The translations under genes and the position numbers were made by a program. Positions 22,701 to 35,300 of a DNA stretch of 64,000 nucleotides are shown piece by piece (within the stretch, counting starts at the first letter, position 1; each line of letters starts with the position of its first letter). The notes beneath the pieces were generated by a model. That model saw only the letters and a list, made by a program, of their open reading frames with translations, was not told where the DNA came from and made no database searches. Origin of the DNA: Patagioenas fasciata (taxonomy: Eukaryota; Chordata; Aves; Columbiformes; Columbidae); contig NC_092520.1 of assembly GCF_037038585.1 (NCBI RefSeq), positions 146,071,104 to 146,135,103 of the forward strand, given 5' to 3'.

Positions 22701-23300
22701 ATTTCTCCTCTCTCAGAGACTAGCTCTCTGGCCTCCCACACCCGCGCTGCGGAGCAGGAAAGGCTCCTGCACGCCCCGCAGAAGATGGCTGCTCCCGGCT
22801 GGGACCCCTGAGGGGGCAAAGGGAACCTGAGCAGCGGGACCACCCAGTCACCGTCCCGGCTCCGCCACGGCTGCGGGACTCCCGGGGCTGCGGGACCGCT
22901 ACCTGTGGCTGCTGGGGGAGCCCGTCTCTGCCGCTCCCCACCTGCCCGGGCGGCCGGGTTAGGTAGGTTGGTCAGGCAGCCTCGGCCCCGCTCTGCCCCG
23001 GGGTTCGCTGGCGGCCCAGGTGTCCTTGATGAGCCGGCCGCGGCGGCAGCCCGCGCTGGGTTCGCCGCCGGGCGGGACATTAACCTGGCCGGGTCGGACG
23101 CGTCGCCGTCAAGCCGGCATGGACGGGGCGGGCGTGGAAGAGGAGCAGGCGCCCGAAGCGCCGGGTAAGGGCCGTGGGACTGGAGCGTCAGCTCTCATTA
23201 ATCGCCAGAGAGGAGTCATCCGGCATAGAGCCTAATGAGCAGCCCCGGTAGAGGATAATGACCCTGGTCGCCGCGAGCTGTGCGGCGGGTCTGCCCTTCA
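22700..23300 (+). promoter_or_regulatory. NOBOX: CpG island and putative NOBOX promoter
   Basis: This is the most GC- and CpG-rich stretch of the window, with many CGG/CCG/GCGC words between about 22730 and 23290. It surrounds the first NOBOX coding exon. I see no TATA box at a convincing spacing, as expected for a CpG-island promoter. The transcription start cannot be placed from sequence alone. Confidence 0.75.
23119..23164 (+). CDS. NOBOX: NOBOX coding exon 1
   Basis: The ATG context is GGCATGG in the CpG island. It encodes [15 protein letters not shown] plus one base, and the donor GGTAAGG follows. Phase 1 joins exactly to the acceptor at 25825, giving an uninterrupted frame. It is chosen on promoter position and phase, because the N-terminus of this family is poorly conserved. 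Confidence 0.65.
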
Positions 23301-26300
23301 GGCTGTGGCAGTCATTAGTTCTTGTCTCCCTCGTTGCCTTGGGCAGGTGGCCTGGTGGTGCCTTGGGCCTGGGGGGAACCTGCTGTTTTGCCTGGGGTGC
23401 CTTGACAGGTTTTGGGTCAATGGGCTCCTGCTTGGCTTAGTGCCTGCATGGCCTTTACATCACCTGGATTGTGAAAGTGCCTGGCCAGCTGGCATGAGGG
23501 TTGGAGGCAGGTGGGCTTTCCTTTGTGTCACACTGAGGGGTTCCTGATGCCTCTGGGATTCTAGGCTGCTGGCACTTTGCCACCTTCACCCACTGTCTGG
23601 TTTTCCTCCTTCTTTTCTGAGCTGGCATGAGTAGGCCTGTGAAGCTGATGTTTCTCTCTGTGCATGTGTTCATGTTGCTTTGCACCAAATGCTCAGAACA
23701 ACCTTAAAAATCTTGCTGCTACTGTGCAAGTGGTTACCTTATTTCAAGAAATGTCTAAGGAGGCGGCTGTGAGGAAATGAAAAAGAGGACTTTGCTGCTT
23801 GCTTGTGCATTCCAGACTAACTCTATATGTATGATGTTCCCAGTCAGTTAAAATCCTTTCTATTTAAGGTTATTTTTTCTAAAAGTGTGATAAAGTAATG
23901 CACAGTTTGGTCCTTTCTTATATGAACAATGGAAGAAAGGAGTGGGTTTGCAACTTTCTAATCATTACTACGAAGACCTGTCTTTCCCTCTTGACTTCAT
24001 TTTCATTTCAGGTCTTTTCTTTAGCAGTCCCAAGTTGTTGTCAGACCTTTGGTATATGATTCAGAAACAGAGACAGCAAATTACTTTTTCTTGCAGGAAT
24101 ATGCCTATAAATGTTATAAAACTTGCAGGTGTCAATCTCTTTCTCTGCAGATAGAGTAGATGACACATGAAAATATTAGCTTTTTCACATAATGAGCGAG
24201 AAGAGCTCAGAGTCAGCAAGGAGGAAGGTGCAAGAAGGAATTATATAGAACAGAATCATCTTCTGCCTTGCTCAGTTCTTGACCCTCTCTATTAGGATAT
24301 TTCATCTCATTTAACAGCAGTGGAAACTGTTGCTTCTTAACAAGATCATATTATTATTATAGTTGCATAGCTTCCTGTTTCTGTCTCTTTCCTCTGCAAC
24401 TAATTTGGTTCTCTTAATCCTGTAAAAAGCAAATTAGAAGGTCTTGGAAGCAGCCTGGCGTCCCCTTGTACTTCCATGAAGATTCTCCCATTTAAATGAT
24501 GGTGTGGGGTTCCTTCTTGATTAATAATTGTTTAAGGAAGAAACACTGAGGCAGAAAGCAAGTCCTTTATTTTGTCCTTGCACTAATATATAGCAAAAGT
24601 AGGACAGAATGATATTAAATTATTTTATATCTTCCCCCCCAAGTTAAACAACCACATTTCTCTGTAGGCACATGCAACTGAAATGCTACCAACAGTCTGC
24701 TCAAACTTTCCTCTTTCCAAACGGAGACAGATATATGGTTTTGGTTTCATTAGTCTGCTTTCTATTCTTAAGTAATAGTCAGTTTTGTTTGGGGTTTTTT
24801 TGGTGGGTGTGTGTGTGGTGTTTTTTTTTTTTTTTTTCTGTCCCATTTTACTATTTTGTTTGTTGGTTTTGTCAGTAGCAGAAATCACACACAATCACAC
24901 ATTCGAGACAATCAGTGAGTTTTCCTGTTTTGGAAATGCATCTCTCATCTGGCAAAGTATAATGCTGCTTTACTATTCTGTTGCTTATTTTAATTATTCC
25001 TCTTGCTGTATTCTTTCTGACCTGTCTTCTGCTATTCAGTTTCTCTTAGTGTAATGCAGTTTGTGCTTTTTGTTAAACTTGATCAGACTTCTTAACCCAC
25101 TTTTGTACTCAACCAGCTATTTCATTACCTGTCTTGTAAGGCTGTTATTCATAAGTGCTGTGGCTGAAGCTGCAAAAAACTAATTTAAGGAAGTTGTTTG
25201 GAGTTTGTACAATTTTTTTTTTGCTTGCTCAGCTTGAATATGATAGAAACAGAAACCTCTATAAATCAAAAAGTGATGTCATTTTTCAGATAAATTGTGA
25301 TAGACTGTGTCAGCAGTGATTTCCTTGTATTTTTCTTTTACTCTTTTTAATGAGGTAACAGTGTCTTGATAAGTCACAGATTTTTGTTCTGTTCCTTATT
25401 CCAAGGATCTTTGTTATCCCCACTGCTGCTTTCCCACTACTGTATTTGTAATACACAAGTGTCTCTTTATTCTCTGTGTCTGAAATGAATTCTTCCTGTA
25501 GTTTACAGCTGGTTGTTTTTGCAGGCATCTTCACTCTCAAAATGAGGCTTTTCTCATCTCAGACATTTTAATATCTCCACACTGACTGTATCACATTCTT
25601 TGCTATTGCTTTCTTAGCAGTGCTCTGCCCCGGTGACAGTCTTTATGTTGAACTCTGTAGTTCTTTCCAGTGTTGAGTTCCATTGTCTTGTGTTTTCTCC
25701 CTCCTGTAACTGAAACTTCCTATCCAGGAACACCCTATTTCTTGTGCCATCCAGGCACTTCTGGCTTAGACAATGTGCATGTAGGGTTGGGGGTGTGTGT
25801 GTTGTTTTTCATGTTTTCCTTGTAGAGCTCAAGGACAAGAAGGAGGATACGTTGCTGAATATTGAGCACTTCACAGTAGATGCTGATGCTGTCGGTGGGC
25901 ACGGTACAGGGAGCAGTGTGTTATCTGCATTCCGAAGCACAGCTTTGGTGGAGGAAGATGGAAGATATTGCAACCTGCAGGCAACTGGGTCAACTTCCCA
26001 AGGCTCAGCGGCCCTTGACAGCCAGCTTGACCTTGCTTCCATGTGTGGGAGGCTGCCAAATTTCCTCAGTGATGTGAAGGCTGTGCTCCCACTTTCTGGG
26101 GATGAAACTGCACAGGAATCCACAAGTCAGTCAGGGTTACATGAACAGTGTGAGAGTTATTACTCTGATGGGATAGAAAAGGAGGCACAGAAGAAAAAAA
26201 GTAATGGCAGAAGTGGAATGTGTGCTGAGAAAGCATCTAGTGAAATCCCCAGAGATCTCTCTAGGCAACATGTCTTTGGCCCAGCTACTCACAGATCATC

Positions 26301-29300
26301 CCAATGTACTTCAGCCAACACTGCAGCTCAGCAATCCTACAAGGTGTCTTCTGTCCTGGAATCTGGAATTAGCCATGATGGGGCCAAGGGAAGAAAAGAG
26401 TTACTTGAGAATCCAGAAATTCTACCATCAGTCAGGAAGAAGTCACGCACCTTCTACAGTGCAGGTAAATAATGGGGAACCCGCTGGCAGACAGTGGCAC
26501 TTCTAGTGCCAATAGCACTGGTGTTTCCTTCACCATACTGCAGGCACAGCATGGAGGTGCTGATCTGCTCTCACTGGCGTTTCAGTGGATTCTGTGCTAT
26601 TAGAAGTGTGAAAACTTCTCCGTGTAAAGGTTGATGAATGTCTTATATTTGAAATATTGATAGTGAATCTTTTTGTTTTACTGTGGAAGAAGAATTTTAT
26701 TTATTTTTGTGATTTACTTTTAAAAAAGTCTTTCATGTTGTTTGTGTATTTCTAAGTATAGTAGAAATACTCTGTTTTGTGTTCCCCTGTCTTGTTTATT
26801 CATGTGTGTATTTTTTTTTAAATTTTATTTTCTTATCAAATACTCCCCATCGTTCTTTGAACAATGCATCATCTCTAGAGCAGCTAGAAGAGTTGGAGAA
26901 GATGTTCCAAGAAGACCACTACCCCGACAATGAGAAGAGGAAGGAGATTGCTGCCGTGGTTGGTGTAACACCGCAGCGTATCATGGTAACGCCTGTGTGG
27001 GTAGCAGTGCTGGCTGTGGGTTCTGTGCAGAAAATTGACAGGGAGAGGGACCGGGGTAGGGAGGAGGAGCCTGGATAGGAAGAAAAGAGAAGCTCATGAG
27101 TAACAGGATAGAAATTGCACCTGCCACTGGTGACAAGAGAAGGAAGAGAGCTCGCAGGGATGGACACTGCACAACCAGATACCCTGCCCAAAACAGCAGT
27201 GGAGTCTGCAGTTGCATACTCCATCTCTTCCCATGTCCTAAGATGAGACACATAATGAGTAGGTGAAGGGGCTAAAGCGATTTGAGTTAATCTCTATATC
27301 TTACAGATTGTGGGCAGCAAAGAAAACTGGTGTTCAGGGATATCTTTCTGCTGTTCTCATTCTGATTGCAATGAATCTTGCAGATTCTTTGGAAGAAACA
27401 TTTCATGAGGGTCTTTTTTCTGGAAGAAAGGTTTCTGGCTTCACCTGGTGGTGTGTGGAGGCAGTCATTGCTGATTTGTTACCTGTGTCTCCATGTGTAG
27501 ATGGTTTCCTTTCTGAATGTATCCTTTATTTCCATTTATCAGGTCTGGTTTCAGAATCGCAGGGCAAAGTGGCGAAAATCAGAGAAGCTGGGTGTGAAAG
27601 TCAACAAAAAATGTCCAGCATCATCAGCTCTGTCAGTCCCTTTTGGATCAGATAATTATGGGTGAGGGACTTTGTTTTTTTCATTCATCCACACTAATGC
27701 ATTAAATCTTTGCCATTTCCCCTTTACGTTTAACATATGGAGAGCTGCCCATCGAGTTGTACATCAGTAGCTTATCCTCTGTATTCTCCAGTCTGACAGA
27801 TTTCTGAGTAAATTGTAGTGGGCCCTCTTAAGAGGACTTTTGATTAACCTGTAGCACTGTTTTGAAATAAAACTATTGAAATCCCTCTTGCTGAAGTCAT
27901 GTAGAGAGCAGGGGATGAGATATAAAAGATCTGTGGAATCACCCCTTCATCTTTAGTTTCTTTGAGTGCATTGGCCCAGTGCTTTGTGTGCATTTGGGAA
28001 TTATTTTATCCCAGTCCTTCTCCCACCATCGCTTTCCATGTCCATGGATTTTTCACTTGGTTATGGAAATGCTGCTTGTTTAGATCAGTCTTACAAAGTC
28101 ATGGGCTTCTTTGAAGAAATACAAGCTGCCAACTTCCATAGGTGAGCAGTGGACATTTATTGGGAGGGGTGGGGAAGGGAGTATGTGAGAAGAGAGATGG
28201 TCTTTCAAGGGGGAGTGATGGAAGGAGGAAAGAAATAAGTCTCTGGAGGGAGGTGTTAATGGCAGTCTGGAGCAAGAGTCTTCCTGTGAAGAAAAGAGAA
28301 TGAAAAGAGAAAAATTAAGTGAAAGATTGGAGACCAGCTGACTGATTTCATTGCACTGTCCCTGCTGCCTGTCCTTTCCACACTAGTGACCTGGGGTGGC
28401 TTTCCCAAATTCTGCGGATACAGCATCCCTTGTGTGCTGTTCCTTTTTGCACTCATAAGTCAGCCAGCACTTTCCCTTTCCACCTGCTAGTAATCTAGGA
28501 TTTGCTCATTGTAGGATGCTTAGAAGAATGTACACTTTGTCATAATGTCTTGTCCTCTGGTCCATGCTCATAGCCTTTATGTGTATCTCCAGGGCACCTC
28601 TTCTGCCCATGCCTTCATTGCCTGGCATTGCTCATGACCAGTCCTCCATGTTGAGTATAGACACTACAGCTGGGAACTACTCCCGCCTGCTCAGTGGACA
28701 TCCTGCACCACTTGCCTCCTCCTCAGGTGAGACCCCTATCAGCACAAGTATTTTGTGTAGCTGAAGCATTAGGTGGTGCTGCTGATAGGTCATCAACACT
28801 TTAGGGAAGGTCCTTTGAGAGCCCTACACCATTAGTCCAAAAACTGACACCTGGTTTAACAGCTGTCTGCTAATCAAGTGTCCGCCAGCTGCATAGCAGC
28901 ACAGTGGTGCCTCCATGCTAACGGTAGTGCCAAATTTGCAGTCCTTATTCGTGTCCTGGCACAAGCCAGCAAGGAATTCTGAATGTGACTTTGTAAGGAT
29001 ACATGCTCAGGGCATTCTTCTGTAGTAGCTGTTTGATACTGGTACTGCTTCTCTGAATGACGATGAAAGTATTATTCTGGTTATTATGCTCTTCATGGCA
29101 GATACAGTCTAAACCAGAATACTGGATGTGTGTAACATTCTGGCTACAGCCTGTAATCAAGCGAGCTGTGTAAGGAAGGTGTTTTGCATAAACTGTTGGG
29201 GTTGTACAGCCTTCCTCAGGTACTCTATACCTTTAAATCTCCAAATGAGGCTCCTTGACTTCTCCAGCCAGTACGATTTTCCATTCTGTGCAAGACCTTG

Positions 29301-32300
29301 AGGGAGTGAGACTAGTTGAGCTCTTAAGCACATGGCTTTAGTTACTGTTGCAGTGTTGCGGAAAGTCAGTGGGGTGTGCTGTTTGACCAGTTTTCTACCT
29401 GAGCTGCATTTAGACTTTAATGACAGACTAAGACAGAGGATTTGTGCAATTGTGTATTCATGTGTGGAGTATCAGAGCATTCCCTAGAGTCAGGAATGTT
29501 TCCTAAAGCATTTCCAATATATATTGGCACAACTTGAAAATGTTTGCAAAGTGATCAGGACTTCACGATTTCCTTAGGGACGGATACACCAAGCAATAGA
29601 TGTGCTGACATGTGGTACTGTTGCACATATTTTCCTGCTTCCCAGTGTAATTCATTCCTTTGAATTTCATGCCATCATTTCTGCTCCCTCATTATATTCT
29701 AGATATATAGGGATATCAATATTAAGGGCAGTTCTGTTATGAATGTGTGAAGATGAGAATGTACTTCATTCTGTTAGATCTATGTGGGGGAACAAGCTTC
29801 CCTTTGTTCTCTTTAAACCATGCTGGACAAGAAGTAATGAAATCTATTTGTGTCATCTGAGGCTGGTAAATACTTTCCAGATACAGATCAGCTTGGAGAA
29901 AAGGTACTTTTTTCGTACCTTTTCTGAATCACTTTACAGAAAAGAGGCATGCTTTGCTAATGCACACAAACCAGGAGGTTTGGTGATTGGTTTTTAACCT
30001 GGTTTCCTGAGGGAAGGAAGGAATGTGATTTGTGCAATGAGCCACACACTCTTTTGTTTATGAAACCCACCCTGCCCTCCAAGTTTGTTTATTCAAATTT
30101 GATGGAAGGTGGAAGTCTAAAAAATTACGTTCCTATAACTCATGGGAGAATCAGTGCCTGGGCAGAGTAGAGACCTAAGGTAGTGCTCCCTCTGAGGGGA
30201 AAAAACTGTTACCAGTTGTGGAGAGTCCTCATAGAGCAGAGATCTGCAGGGCTCAATTGCATGAAAAGTTTCAGTTGCATTTTTACCTTACTAGATGCAG
30301 GATAACACAGCCATGGGGAATGAAACATGCTTTGCACAGGCAGACTTTTCAAGAGTGAAAGCACAAAATGAAATAGCATAAAAGCAAAAGACTGTGACTT
30401 TAGATTTCTTTCACCCTTCCTTGTTCAGAAAACAAGCTTGTCAATAAATAGTGCCAACCAGTGTCCACCTGTTTTCTTTATTAGTATATCTCAGAAAATG
30501 AAAGAGATAAAACTTGTGTAGGATAAAATCCAAAGTAACAGAAACAAAATAAAAGAGGGAACAAATGAATAAAAAAGGTCATCAATTTGCAAGGTAAAAA
30601 CAATTGCTTAGTAGAAGTGGTCCTTGAGGAAAACAGCTTATGGTAGGTTTCAACAAATTAATTTGTGACCTGTCCATAATGGTGTACTTGTACCCAGAGT
30701 TCATGGCCTAACGGAGTGACTGTTCAGGTGCTTTCCTTGGTAGCAGTGTGAGCAGGACAAGCAAATGACCTAAGTGCATGAGAACAGTACGATCTGTTAC
30801 CTGGCATGTTTGGAGAGTGTTCAGAGCTGCCTTTTCCATTGTTTTTCCTTGCTCTTGCCAGTAGTTCTGACTGTCTTATGGCTTCTGATTTTGCTGTTAG
30901 CCACACTACTTGCCATAAGAGCCTTTTGTGTTTCAGAAAGTCAGTCTTCAGCTTGCTCTGATCTTAGAATTTGTTTCTTACTACTTTTGCTAGACAGATA
31001 TATCCCTTTTAATTAATGGAGGGTTTTTTAAAAACTTGTAATTACCTGAAGTTTTTCTTGGTTTTCTGAGATTTCTTATGGGTATATATCTGTGATTCAT
31101 TGACTTAAAATGTTGGCTTACATTTTCTTTAGAGTTGACCCTTTAGAAAGAAAAGTTACTTTCTGTACCTCTGTGTTTTGGGAGGAGATTTTTCTGCTCC
31201 ACTGGTGCTTTTGCAGAAAATATTTTGTTTCATGTGGCTGTCTTACTGAGGACACGTGTCAGGAGCTCAGCCTATGCTGATAGCTCTTAGGCAAACAGCA
31301 AGATGATTACTCAGTGGCAGAGGTGGGATTGTAAAGAAAGTCTTGGGAGCAATTGGATGAAGTTGGATATGATCTGTCAAAATCAGTAAATAAATGACAG
31401 ACTCTAATGATTTCACTTATAGAATTCTGGCTTTTAAACAAATTACTTTAAAGCTGATGATGTGTAGCTGACATGGCAAGCAACAGTCATACTTTGTAAA
31501 CATGTGGTAGGTTCTGTCCTACTGAAAATCCTGAAGAGGATCAGACTGGCACAATTCTCAAAGCAATGCAGGTAGAGACTGAAGTTGGTTTACTGATCTT
31601 CAGTTCATTAAAAAAAGAATGTCATTGCTCCTAAGTTTGATTCATATTTTGTACACTTTCAAGATGTCATTTACAAGAGAAATATGTTTCTTCATAATTT
31701 CAAGAAGAGGATGTAGCTATGAAAAGCTTTGTGATAGCCTCTAATGTTCCAGTAAATGCTGCAATTACACAGACATTTCATTAAAAGAAACTGGATTGGA
31801 TAGTGTATGATGTAGAGACTGATAGTAATAGTACCTTTTGCTGATTGATTTGGTGCTGGAGAATGCAGCCCTAGCAAGTAGACCATCTGAAGTTAGACTG
31901 GTTGCTCAGCCTGTAAACAACATCAGCTGTATTGTGCCCAGCACTGGGCTTGTTCAGCAGTTACAGTCATGGTCTCCAGCCCTCCAAACAGCCTGCAAGC
32001 AATTGCATAGTTAACTGCCTGAATCATTGCAGGCTTCTCCTGCTAAAGCCTTTTGGAGTCAACATAAGTGCTTGACTAAGAAAGTAATGTATGGCTGATG
32101 TCAAGAGGAAGGGCTCCAGTGCAGATAGGTGTCACTCAGGTAACAAATGTTGTACATGTGATCTGGTCTGTTTACAATAGTGAAAGCAGATTCCTAGAAC
32201 ATTTGGAAACCATGTTTTCACAGTTGAAACCATGCAATGTTGTAAGTTCACAGACACTCCTCTATAATAAGCCACAGTCTCCTTCAAGACTGGTAAAAGA

Positions 32301-35300
32301 CTGAACTCACAGTCATCCCAACAGAAATGTACACATCCATTTTTGTTAATTTAAGATCCATTCACTGGAAGCTATTTACATTGAAGAATGGGTCTCTTAA
32401 CTCTGCTAGGATGTTGAGGAAGCAGCTATAGTAGTGGGAAGACAGCTGTGTAACTGAAGATTTAGAATAGACATTCTTGGGTTAAGACAAGCATAGCACC
32501 AGGACTGGTTCAGACATCTGAATCTGTGAATTATTAGATTGTTCTCCAAAAATTCCCAAGATTGTTTCATGGACTGAAAACCCAGAAATAGTGGCAGTGA
32601 CAGACAAAAAAATCCTGCTGTTGCTTTCCCATGTTCACTGGAAAGCCTTCTGATGGTATCAATCTCTACATCAGTGTCAGGAAGAGCAGCATCATTGTAA
32701 AATGTAAGTATTATCCCATGTCAGTGGCCAGAACTCATTATTGAACAAGATGCTGGAATCTTCTGTACATATAGTGTCAGATTTAGCAGATATTACTTCT
32801 CTGGGCATTGTTTATTCTCACTGCATTTGTGACTTTATTCAGAAGACACAAATTCAGTGTCTGTCTTTGAAAGGACTGAGAAGTAGAGGAAACTTCAGAA
32901 AAGGCTGAACCAGCCCTTTGGAGGCCAAGTGTGTTCTCTTCATGATCTTCTTGCCTGTGGGTCCTATTGCCACTATGCACAAAGATTTATCTGCACCAAG
33001 GGTTGCAAAGATTTCAAAAAACAGAACTTAATTCTTAGTAGGTGTGAAAGTAGGTTTAGAAGTGATTTCTTGGGCTATGTTGTTAACAGTGCTTGTATTC
33101 ATGCTGAACAAGACTAAGACCATCTGCAGAATAGCTCAGCCTACTGTCATTGAGCTGAAGCTTTATTTGGATGTAAGACTGTTTTTCAAGTAAGTTGTGC
33201 CCCACGTGGCTGCTGGGTCATAATGCCTGTGTGAACTGCTACATTCTGTGACAGAATGATTAGGAAAACCAGTGCAAATGAAGTTCTTAAAAAAAAATCA
33301 GGAGAGATCTTCAACTTAATTTCTGGCTAAGACATTTTGACTTGTGAGGAAACTGAGTGTTGAGGCATGGTTTGTTGTGTGGCGCTAGATCTGTACTGTG
33401 TCCAAACCCAGGAATGCGACGGGTACATCATAGGTGCTCCCTGACATGGAGAAGTAGCATGTCCAAACAGAAGAAAATCAACCACTGAGAGTTGCCTGGG
33501 GTATGAATGATTTAGAGATGCCGCCCGAGATTTTGCTGTAGTTTTCTAAATAAGCCCAAAATCTGGGCTATTTAAGTTTTCAGTGAAATATCAGGACTCC
33601 CTCCTTCCATTGCAGAGGCTGAAAAAAAATTGAATGTGGGAAGACACAATAAGATAGGCACAATTGAACAGCACACTGGTGAATCTGAGAAATGGTGCTG
33701 CGAAGTGTTGAAATGGAGTCTCTTTATCAGCTCTCTGGGCATGTATACCAAAATTCTCTAAAGGTACCTCATGCTTGCTGTGGCAGCTTCATGTTTAGGT
33801 TTTCCATTTAAGGCCTTTGATTTACACCTAGTGGAGTGCATTTGGTGTTACTCTGTGTGCCTGCAAGGGTGAAGTATAGCTGTGAACTACCTACGCTACT
33901 CACTTTCCCTGAATGCTTTACAGTGTGTGAGAGCAGACCAACTTTACCTGAACAGTCAGTGATCTGTTCTCATGTCTGCCTCATCCTTGTGCTGGTTCAG
34001 CCTGGTTTGCCTTGAAAGATCATTACAAACTGTGTCATGCGCACCTGATGGTTACATGCCTCGAGAGAAATCATGTGCTATTTGTCATAACAAAAGAGAA
34101 TCTTGTTCTCTTGTACCACATGCAAGCTTCTTGAACTTTTGTGTATACTTGTTACTCTGCATCACCAGCATATATGATTCTGACCTTTACATTTCCTATA
34201 TTGTAATCTTTCCACAGAGGCTGATCTGTAGAAAGCTGTTCCTCTCTCCTTTTCCAGCAGTGACTGAGGAGACAGGTCACCAAACAAGATTCCAGCAACC
34301 AAATGGTGTTGGTTTTCTTTTCCAATTTCCCAGTTTCTTCTTCCCAAGGCTCTTCAGCTTATAACTCTGCTTTTTCTATTTATTTATTTATTTTTAATTG
34401 GCATGACTCAGCAGAGGCCAAACCAGGACTGAAAATTTGGTTAAAAAATGGCCTGGTCAGTGGATCTCTTAAGGCACATTTTTGGATATTTCAGACCACA
34501 GTTAAATTTTTCAAAAGGGTAATCTGTGCAGCACACTCTTCCCAGAGAACAGTAGAGATGGAAGATGGCTGGGGGATTGTTCCTGGCTTTTTTCCAGGAG
34601 GTACTTTGCTTCATTTGGCTGCCTTCTAGAGAGCTGAATAAATCCAGTATGCAGAAACTGAAATCATGAAGGTAATTTTATTTAACCAATAAACATCATC
34701 CTCTGTTCCAGAGAGCTTGCTACTACTCCCTTTGGCTTCCCAGCAGCAATGCTGGTACTTATTTACTTTTATTCCCATCAGTTGATCTCCACTCTCACTG
34801 GCATCTTGCTTTTTTGTTCTGCCACTCTTGTCATTCTCTCTGCTTGCTCCTTTTAATTTTTGGTGTGACAGCATACTACGACCATCTGACAGTCTCTCTG
34901 TTTAAATTTTTTTTTTTTTTTTCCTTAATTCACAGTATCTTCAGCAGCAGGAATGGTGGCATCTTGTGAAACAGTTCCAACAAAGGTGTTGCCACAGCTC
35001 AACTTCAGTTCCAGCACCATGGAGTGCTTTCCTAGTCTTCCCAGCCCTCCACCCATCCGCAGAGCCAGCCTTTCTCTCAGACTGTCCTTTAGCCCCCAGA
35101 ATCATATTGTTCCCTTGATGCTGGACACTCCGAACAGTGAATGCAGCTTGTCCAGCCAGGAGAATGGCTCCAGGGAAGCCTTTGCTTACAGCATCCAGAA
35201 TCAAAGGTAGGAATAGATGAGTCTTTTGAAGGAGATGAAAAAAGTGAACCCTGGGAGGAGCCTTGGGAGGGTGAAGGTGGGACATGGGACAAGGAAATAG

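Larger units (their letters stand above)
26465..28592 (+). other. NOBOX: NOBOX introns around the homeodomain exons
   Basis: Introns 26465-26878, 26986-27542 and 27662-28592. A pseudo-exon with acceptor and donor at 28084-28141 would shift the frame and hit a stop, so I do not include it. No repeats were recognised. Confidence 0.7.

Noticed and set aside
22685-23080. 131-codon minus-strand frame in the CpG island
   Set aside because: Ala/Pro/Arg/Gly composition is what GC-rich DNA gives in any frame; there is no domain or splice support.
28084-28141. Possible extra NOBOX exon with AG and GTGAGC borders
   Set aside because: Inserted at the phase-2 junction it reaches a TGA after about ten codons, while exon 4 joins exon 5 in frame without it.
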